Of a stretch of 64,000 nt of DNA, positions 59,593 to 64,000 are shown piece by piece (positions within the stretch are counted from its first letter, which is position 1; each line of letters starts with the position of its first letter). Source of the DNA: Lentzea pudingi (GTDB taxonomy: Bacteria; Actinomycetota; Actinomycetes; Mycobacteriales; Pseudonocardiaceae); the NCBI RefSeq assembly GCF_014646255.1, contig NZ_BMNC01000012.1:153800-217799 (forward strand), in the 5' to 3' direction. The position numbers were made by a program, and so were the translations under genes. Below the pieces are notes generated by a model. It was not told the origin of the DNA, did not search any database, and saw only the letters and a list, made by a program, of their open reading frames with translations.

Positions 59593-60087
59593 TCAGTCCA
59601 CCTGTGCTGAGCGGCTCCTGCGCACCAGCACCGCGTCAGGGGTGCACAGCGCGCACGGCGTGAACTGCAGTTGCCGTGCTTCCTGCACCGGGAGGCCCAG
59701 CGTGGGCCTCCCGGCAAGCCAGGAACACGAGCTCAGGTGGTACCGGGGCCGCTCGTCCAGCACCCGGACCTCGTCCACCAGATCGGCCACGACGAGCATG
59801 TCCGCCGCGTCGGTGTCCTCTTCCGGTGGTTCCTCGTCAGCGGGCGGCGTGTCGGCTTCTGCCGAGACGACCACCCGTTGATCATCAGCCACAGCTTGTT
59901 GATCTACACTCTGCGCGTCGGCAGCGGGGTCCCCCGGCCGTCTCCGCCACCAGTCCCCAGCGAGGACCAGGGCGGCGAGCACGCTCGCGCCCACGGAGGA
60001 CCACGCCCAGATCGTGTTGGACGTGGCCAGTGCGGGAACGAGCAACCCGAGGGCTGCCAGCACCAGAAGCAGAACTACGAAGAGCAC
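59593..60087 (-). CDS. Membrane protein with a C-terminal Cys/His metal-site-like domain
   Basis: The 164-residue protein has two N-terminal helices ('MLFVVLLLVLAALGLLVPAL', 'IWAWSSVGASVLAALVLAGD'), an acidic linker (about residues 50-95, 'DTPPADEEPPEEDTDAAD'), and a C-terminal segment 'VRVLDERPRYHLSSCSWLAG' ending 'QLQFTPCALCTPDAVL'. The H-x3-C and C-x2-C spacing looks like a zinc- or heme-type site at the cytosolic face. It lies just downstream of wag31, a position that in related genera holds a conserved hypothetical membrane gene. Function is unknown. Confidence 0.75.
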   Translation of the reverse strand: MLFVVLLLVLAALGLLVPALATSNTIWAWSSVGASVLAALVLAGDWWRRRPGDPAADAQSVDQQAVADDQRVVVSAEADTPPADEEPPEEDTDAADMLVVADLVDEVRVLDERPRYHLSSCSWLAGRPTLGLPVQEARQLQFTPCALCTPDAVLVRRSRSAQVD

Positions 60088-60102
60088 CTAGCGAACAGTA
60101 GT

Positions 60103-60918
60103 TCAGCCCGCTTCGGCGCGTGCGCCGAACGAGTAGCCCTGGGAACGACCCTCGGACGGTGCGGCGGGGCCGCGGTCCTGGAGGTCGCGCAGGGACGACT
60201 CGAGCATGGTCTTCAGTCGCGTGCGGTACTCGCGCTCGAACGTCTGCAGCTTGTCGATCTGCTTCTCGAGCGTGTTCTTCTCCTGGGTGATGTTGCCCAT
60301 CACCTCAGCGTGCTTGCGCTGCGCGTCACGGTCCAGCGCGGTGGCCTTCTCACGGGCCTGCCGCTCCAGCGTCTCGGAACGCGTCCGCGCGTCGTTGAGC
60401 ATGGTCTCGGCACGCGTGCGCGCCTCGTTGACCATCGTGTCGGCCTTGGCGCGAGCCTCGGACAACAGCTGCTCGGACTTCGTGCGGGCCTCGGACAGCA
60501 TGCCGTCCGCCTCGGCCTTCGCCTCGCCCGTCAGCCGGTCCGCCATCTCCTGGGCGAGGCCCAGGACCTTCGCGGCCTGCACGTGGTGGTCTCCGCCACC
60601 ACCGGGGGACGTCTGCTCCATCACCGAGGGCGGCGGGACCGGCGCCAGGCGGCGCGGCTCCTCCACCGGCATACGGCTCGTCATGGGGCTGGCAGAAGCC
60701 TTCGCTCGCGCGTCGTCGAGATCGGCGCGCGAAGTCTCGAGCTGCTGGTCGAGCTGCTCGACTTGCTGACGGAGGTCGTTGTTCTCCTCGATCAAGCGGG
60801 CGAGCTCGCCCTCAACCAGGTCGAGGAACGCGTCCACCTCGTCCTCGTTGTAGCCCCGCTTGCCAATCGGCGGCTTGCTGAATGCAACGTTGTGCACATC
60901 AGCGGGGGTCAACGGCAT
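60103..60918 (-). CDS. wag31: Polar-growth scaffold Wag31 (DivIVA)
   Basis: Wag31/DivIVA marks curved membrane at poles and directs tip growth. The 271-residue protein has the DivIVA N-terminal domain 'PADVHNVAFSKPPIGKRGYN' followed by 'EDEVDAFLDLVEGELARLIE' (membrane-binding), a Pro/Ser/Gly linker at about residues 75-110, and a long coiled coil with Ala/Glu/Arg heptads ('EARTKSEQLLSEARAKADTM'). It is the last of the pgeF-yggS-sepF-yggT-wag31 division cluster. Confidence 0.97.
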   Translation of the reverse strand: MPLTPADVHNVAFSKPPIGKRGYNEDEVDAFLDLVEGELARLIEENNDLRQQVEQLDQQLETSRADLDDARAKASASPMTSRMPVEEPRRLAPVPPPSVMEQTSPGGGGDHHVQAAKVLGLAQEMADRLTGEAKAEADGMLSEARTKSEQLLSEARAKADTMVNEARTRAETMLNDARTRSETLERQAREKATALDRDAQRKHAEVMGNITQEKNTLEKQIDKLQTFEREYRTRLKTMLESSLRDLQDRGPAAPSEGRSQGYSFGARAEAG

Positions 60919-60966
60919 CGGATCACCTCTCGCACTCCTGGGCTGCGGTCATCCCACGGTTCCCCG

Positions 60967-61251
60967 TCACCTGGGATCTGCGAATCGCATCAGAATGATA
61001 ACGACTAGCCACAGCACAATAATCGATAGGTCCAGCCCGACGCCCCCGATCCGCACTGTCGGGATCACCCGACGGAGCAGTAGGACCGGTGGGTCGGTGA
61101 CCGTGTACACGGTCTCCAGCGTCACGGCCACGCCGCCGGCCGGGCGCCATTCCCTCGCGAACGTCCGCACCATCTCGACCACGACACGCGCGGTCAGGAA
61201 CAGGGAGAACGCGAACAGGACGTAGAAGATGACGAGACGGATCGGGTCCAC
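60967..61251 (-). CDS. YggT family membrane protein
   Basis: The 94-residue protein has two helices: 'RLVIFYVLFAFSLFLTARVV' and 'LDLSIIVLWLVVIILMRFAD'. Between them lies the family motif 'VYTVTDPPVLLLRRVIPTVR'. The family sits with sepF and divIVA in Gram-positive bacteria and is thought to help cell division or envelope integrity. It starts 10 bp after sepF. Confidence 0.92.
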   Translation of the reverse strand: MDPIRLVIFYVLFAFSLFLTARVVVEMVRTFAREWRPAGGVAVTLETVYTVTDPPVLLLRRVIPTVRIGGVGLDLSIIVLWLVVIILMRFADPR

Positions 61252-61260
61252 GGGTCAACT

Positions 61261-61914
61261 CTAACCGTGGTTCCCGAAGCCACCCTCCGCCAGCTTCCTG
61301 CGGTCCTCCGCCGTGACGTCAACGTTCGGCGGTGAGAGAAGGAACACCCTGCTCGTGATCTTGTCCATGGACCCGCGCAGAGCGAACGCGAGACCGGCCG
61401 AGAAGTCGACGAGACGCTTCGCGTCCGCGTCGTCCATGTCGGTCAGGTTCAAGATCACCGGGGTGCCGTCCCGGTAGTGCTCCCCGATCGTGCGCGCCTC
61501 GCTGTAGGTACGGGGGTGAAGCGTGGTGATGCGCGCCAACGGGTTGCCTGCCGGCTCTGCCACGGGACGCAGCCTGCTCACGGGCTCGCGCTGCGGCTCG
61601 ACCGCGAGTGCGCCGTGCACGGGGGCATCGGCACTCCAGCGTCGCGTGCTCGAGGGGCTGCCCCCGCGCCGCGACTCCGGCTCGTAGTCGTCCGACTCGT
61701 CGATGTCGGCCCGGTACCCGGAGCCCTGGAGCTCCGACCGGCCCGGCGTGAACACGCGGCTGCGCCGCGGGTACGGGTCGTAGTCGTCGGCCTCGGCCGC
61801 GTACTCGGACCGGTAGTCGCCGTAGCGACCTCGGTCGTCGTCGTAGCCGGGGTCGTCTGCGTACTCGGCGGGGACCATCCCGAAGTAGGCCTTCAGCTTG
61901 TGCAAAGCGCTCAT
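61261..61914 (-). CDS. sepF: Cell division protein SepF
   Basis: SepF links FtsZ to the membrane and is the main FtsZ anchor in actinobacteria, which lack FtsA. The 217-residue protein starts with the amphipathic helix 'MSALHKLKAYFGMVP' (membrane anchor), followed by a disordered acidic/arginine linker and the SepF core (about residues 125-210: 'ITTLHPRTYSEARTIGEHYR', 'VILNLTDMDDADAKRLVDFS', 'VFLLSPPNVDVTAED'). The ATG at 61914 starts the anchor helix; a longer frame adds no family sequence. Confidence 0.96.
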   Translation of the reverse strand: MSALHKLKAYFGMVPAEYADDPGYDDDRGRYGDYRSEYAAEADDYDPYPRRSRVFTPGRSELQGSGYRADIDESDDYEPESRRGGSPSSTRRWSADAPVHGALAVEPQREPVSRLRPVAEPAGNPLARITTLHPRTYSEARTIGEHYRDGTPVILNLTDMDDADAKRLVDFSAGLAFALRGSMDKITSRVFLLSPPNVDVTAEDRRKLAEGGFGNHG

Positions 61915-61981
61915 TCCAGCCCCTCCTCGGCGGTTCCCCACTCTTAGGGACGGTGCGGACGGTCCCGAGGTTCCCGACAAC

Positions 61982-62680
61982 CTACGGCGAGGTTAGTCGC
62001 CGGCTGCCGAGCAACGCCGTTCCGACACGCACACAGGTCGATCCGTGCGAGATGGCATCTTCCAGGTCACCGCTCATTCCCGCTGACACGTGCGTGGCAG
62101 TGGGATGATCATCACGTAGGCGAGATACCACCGAAACCAACGCCTGAAACGCCTGCGATGGATTCATCGTCCGAGGCGCGACAGTCATCGCACCTCGGAG
62201 AATAAGATCACCCGAACGAGTGATCACGCCAGCCAGTTCCGCCACATCCGCAACAGCAACCCCACCGCGCGACGTGTCCCCGTCGATGCTGACCTGCAAC
62301 AAGACGTCCAAAGTCGTACCCCGCGAACGCGCCGCCTTCGCCAACGCCTCGGCCAGCCGCACGCTGTCCACGGAGTCGACCTGATCGGCCCACCCGACGA
62401 CGGACTTCGCTTTGTTGCGCTGCAACCGCCCGACCATGTGCCATCTCGCTTCTTCGAGATGTCTCAATTGGCCGACCTTCTCGCTCGCCTCCTGATCCCG
62501 GTTCTCCGCGAAGTGCCGGAGTCCGAGCTCATAAAGGATCTCCACATCGCTGGCGGGCCAGGTTTTCGTCACCGCGAGCAACATCACTTCCCCGCGCTCA
62601 CGCCCCGCCACCCCACAGGCCTTGGCGATGCGCTCCTCGACCTCGGCGAGGTTCGCCTCCAACTCCTCGGCACGGTTCAC
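61982..62680 (-). CDS. YggS family PLP-binding protein
   Basis: The 232-residue PLP homeostasis protein (PLPBP/YggS) has the PLP Lys in 'EVMLLAVTKTWPASDVEILY', 'RHFAENRDQEASEKVGQLRH', 'WHMVGRLQRNKAKSVV', and the phosphate site 'THVSAGMSGDLEDAISHGST'. The family usually reads GENR or GENY where this protein has AENR. It buffers PLP and affects amino-acid pools. The GTG overlaps the pgeF stop (GTGA), so the two are coupled. Confidence 0.93.
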   Translation of the reverse strand: MNRAEELEANLAEVEERIAKACGVAGRERGEVMLLAVTKTWPASDVEILYELGLRHFAENRDQEASEKVGQLRHLEEARWHMVGRLQRNKAKSVVGWADQVDSVDSVRLAEALAKAARSRGTTLDVLLQVSIDGDTSRGGVAVADVAELAGVITRSGDLILRGAMTVAPRTMNPSQAFQALVSVVSRLRDDHPTATHVSAGMSGDLEDAISHGSTCVRVGTALLGSRRLTSP

Positions 62681-63387
62681 GGCTCGATCCAGACCACCGA
62701 CGCAAGCCGCCCCGTAGGCGCCTGCCGCCGGTGACTGAACAGGTCCTTCTCCTCGAACGTGCACCGAGGATCAGCCCCGATCTTCCCCACCCCGGCACTG
62801 GCGAGCTGGTTCCACAGCCCGGCCCGAAGGTCCAACGCGGGCGTACCCTTCCGCGACTTGGAGGCGCTACCAGGCAGATGCTTCTCGACGTCCTTCTGCA
62901 TCTCGACAGGCACCTCATAACACTCACCACACACCGAGGGCCCCAACAACACCTCGATGCGCTCGAGCTCGGCCCCCAGCGCCATCATCGCCTTGAGCGC
63001 CTCGACAACCACCCCAACCCGAGCCCCGACCCGCCCAGCGTGCACGGCCCCGACAACACCAGCCTCTTGATCACCGAGCAACACCGGCACACAGTCGGCA
63101 GTCAACACGACAAGCCCGAGCCCAGCCCGTTTCGTCACAACGGCATCAGTGGCCTCAAGCGGCTCACCCTGCGGCCCGTCAACGGTGGCAACAGTGCGCC
63201 CGTGCACCTGCTCCATCCAGACCAACCGGTCGGGCGCAAGCCCAACCCCTTCAGCCAGTCTCCGACGGTTGGCCTCAACGGCCTCAAGCTCGTCCCCAAC
63301 GTGATCGCCGAGGTTGAACGAGTCGAAGGGCGCCTTGGACACACCACCGGCGCGGGTGGTGACAACACGACGAATGCGCACGCCCAC
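62677..63387 (-). CDS. pgeF: Peptidoglycan editing factor / multicopper-like laccase-domain protein
   Basis: The 236-residue DUF152 protein (YfiH/PgeF) carries the His/Cys site: 'WMEQVHGRTVATVDGPQG', 'LVVLTADCVPVLLGDQEAGV', 'GAVHAGRVGARVGV' and 'LLGPSVCGECYEV'. Relatives edit misincorporated residues in peptidoglycan precursors or hydrolyse nucleosides. The usual HAGW/HAGR motif reads HAGR here. It heads the visible part of the division cluster; ftsZ would be expected upstream, beyond the window. Confidence 0.92.
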   Translation of the reverse strand: MGVRIRRVVTTRAGGVSKAPFDSFNLGDHVGDELEAVEANRRRLAEGVGLAPDRLVWMEQVHGRTVATVDGPQGEPLEATDAVVTKRAGLGLVVLTADCVPVLLGDQEAGVVGAVHAGRVGARVGVVVEALKAMMALGAELERIEVLLGPSVCGECYEVPVEMQKDVEKHLPGSASKSRKGTPALDLRAGLWNQLASAGVGKIGADPRCTFEEKDLFSHRRQAPTGRLASVVWIEP

Positions 63388-63531
63388 ACCCTAGTTCGCA
63401 CCCCGAACCACCCCAGCCACGCCTCTCCCGAGCCGCGCCACCCCACCCGCGCGACCCGAGAGGCGACCAGCCAGAGCACGAGGCACGAGGGCACGAGCAC
63501 GAGGCACGAGGCACGAGGCACGCCAGCTCGC
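63388..63531. other. Intergenic region with a 7-bp GAGGCAC microrepeat
   Basis: Past the pgeF start the sequence changes to non-coding. Between about 63478 and 63522 the units GAGGCAC, GAGGGCAC and GAGCAC repeat about six times in tandem. No gene is supported. This and the next repeats probably separate pgeF from ftsZ. Confidence 0.6.
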
Positions 63532-63720
63532 CGCGACGCCGCAGGCGAGCCGTCCTTCCCCACGCGATGCCGAAGGCGAGCCGCCCTTGGTCTCGCGATG
63601 CCGGAGGCGAGGCGCCCTTCCCCACGCGACGCCGCAGGCGAGCCGCCCTTCGCTCTCGCGACGCCGAAGGCGAGCCGCCCTTCGCTCTCGCGATGCCGCA
63701 GGCGAGCCGTCTTTCCAAAC
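63532..63720 (+). repeat. Six-copy 31/32-bp tandem repeat
   Basis: Units start at 63532, 63563, 63594, 63625, 63657 and 63689. Each begins CGCGAYGCCGNAGGCGAGCC and ends in a variable 5-6 bp (TCCCCA, GGTCT or CGCTCT type). Variation is mostly at two positions, GAYGCC and CCGNAGG. It translates to Ala/Ser/Arg-rich strings in all frames but has no start, stop or codon signature of a gene. Confidence 0.88.
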
Positions 63721-63726
63721 CCGAGG

Positions 63727-63870
63727 GGCGGTGGGGTCCCATCACGAGTCGCGCCACAGCACTTGCTGCATGCCTGAAGGGGTGTCAAGCAGGCACGCTT
63801 TTCGCCTGCTTGACACCCCTTCAGGCATGTGGCCCGCTCTTGGCTCGGCTCGTGATGGGACCCCACCGCC
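63727..63870. repeat. Nested perfect inverted repeats (144-bp cruciform-like element)
   Basis: The outer arms are 22 bp and identical as inverted copies (63727-63748, 63849-63870). The inner arms are 26 bp and also perfect (63769-63794, 63804-63829), with a 9-nt loop ACGCTTTTC. The regions between inner and outer arms (20 and 19 bp) pair only partly. It could fold into a long hairpin. It has no terminator-like T-tract and resembles a MITE or REP-type palindromic repeat. Confidence 0.9.
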
Positions 63871-64000
63871 GACGCCACCAAACTACGCAACCGGCAGCCG
63901 CTCGAAGCAACAGGCGTGCCATCTACCCGCAGGCAGCGCGGGCCCCCTGATCAGAGGTGGATTCCAGGGGTCGTCGCAACACAGATGATCAATTGGTGTC

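Noticed and set aside
63727..63870. Simple intrinsic terminator for the upstream plus-strand gene
   Set aside because: There is no plus-strand gene upstream, no T-tract, and the two nested arm pairs are far longer than a terminator stem.

Overview
The window is chromosomal DNA of a high-GC actinomycete. GC-rich codon use, GTG/TTG starts, leaderless-looking promoters, PriA-type HisA, Wag31/SepF, NrtR, an ileS T-box with a very short Stem I and a SAM-IV riboswitch all point to Actinobacteria. The order of the trp/his/nad/bio/dnaE/lspA/ileS/wag31 blocks resembles the Mycobacterium tuberculosis Rv1536-Rv1613 and Rv2145c-Rv2149c neighbourhoods. The secreted hydrolases, SARP-type regulator and GC level suggest Pseudonocardiales (Lentzea, Saccharothrix or Actinosynnema-like). 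That placement is inference; no rRNA or tRNA gene is present.

Layout. 1-1.9 kb: the 3' part of an FAD monooxygenase gene and a Uma2-family gene. 1.9-20.9 kb: an interrupted amino-acid biosynthesis region, read mostly on the minus strand: hisD-hisC-hisB-small membrane protein, then (after insertions) a hypothetical membrane protein, hisH, a frameshifted secreted glycosidase-like gene, hisA/priA, hisF, a membrane protein, hisI, trpE, a Trp-associated membrane protein, trpC, trpB and trpA. Inserted into it are a split transketolase with a divergent SoxR gene, a kptA-methyltransferase pair, a TetR gene divergent from trpE, an F420/PPOX-type oxidoreductase, and a Clp-N/HTH gene preceded by a remarkable phased array of palindromes. 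21-26.8 kb: M14 carboxypeptidase, class V aminotransferase, two tandem paralogous membrane proteins, an orphan solute-binding lipoprotein and a nitrilase-family protein. 26.8-31.1 kb: nadA-nadB-nadC with divergent nrtR and a clear NrtR-type operator. 31.1-34.6 kb: LON-domain protein, an 845-bp repetitive non-coding stretch, then an MFS transporter-DUF1445 operon. 34.6-38.7 kb: the biotin block (DUF2567 membrane protein, bsaP, bioB, bioD, mycoredoxin-like protein, bioA; no bioF). 38.7-50.3 kb: P450, dnaE, HTH/beta-sandwich protein, IMPase-like protein, LysR, NAD(P)-binding protein, rluD, lspA and a riboswitch-controlled class V aminotransferase. 50.3-59.6 kb: CPA1 antiporter, secreted M28 aminopeptidase, TetR/SRPBCC pair sharing a large palindrome, ileS with its T-box, DoxX-like protein, truncated SARP regulator and a small secreted protein. 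59.6-63.4 kb: the division block pgeF-yggS-sepF-yggT-wag31. 63.4-64 kb: tandem repeats and a nested inverted repeat.

How the genes work together. Many minus-strand genes overlap by 1 or 4 bp (hisD/hisC/hisB/small ORF, hisF/membrane protein/hisI, trpB/trpA, nadA/nadB/nadC, bioB/bsaP, pgeF/yggS), which indicates translational coupling. PriA (HisA) probably serves both histidine and tryptophan synthesis because no trpF is seen. The sequence shows several local control circuits: a T-box on ileS, a SAM-IV riboswitch, NrtR on nadABC, a SoxR box in a 19-bp-spacer transketolase promoter, a TetR operator between trpE and its divergent regulator, and the phased palindrome array with promoter-embedded inverted repeats in front of the Clp-N/HTH gene. 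The last is the best candidate here for an undescribed regulatory system.
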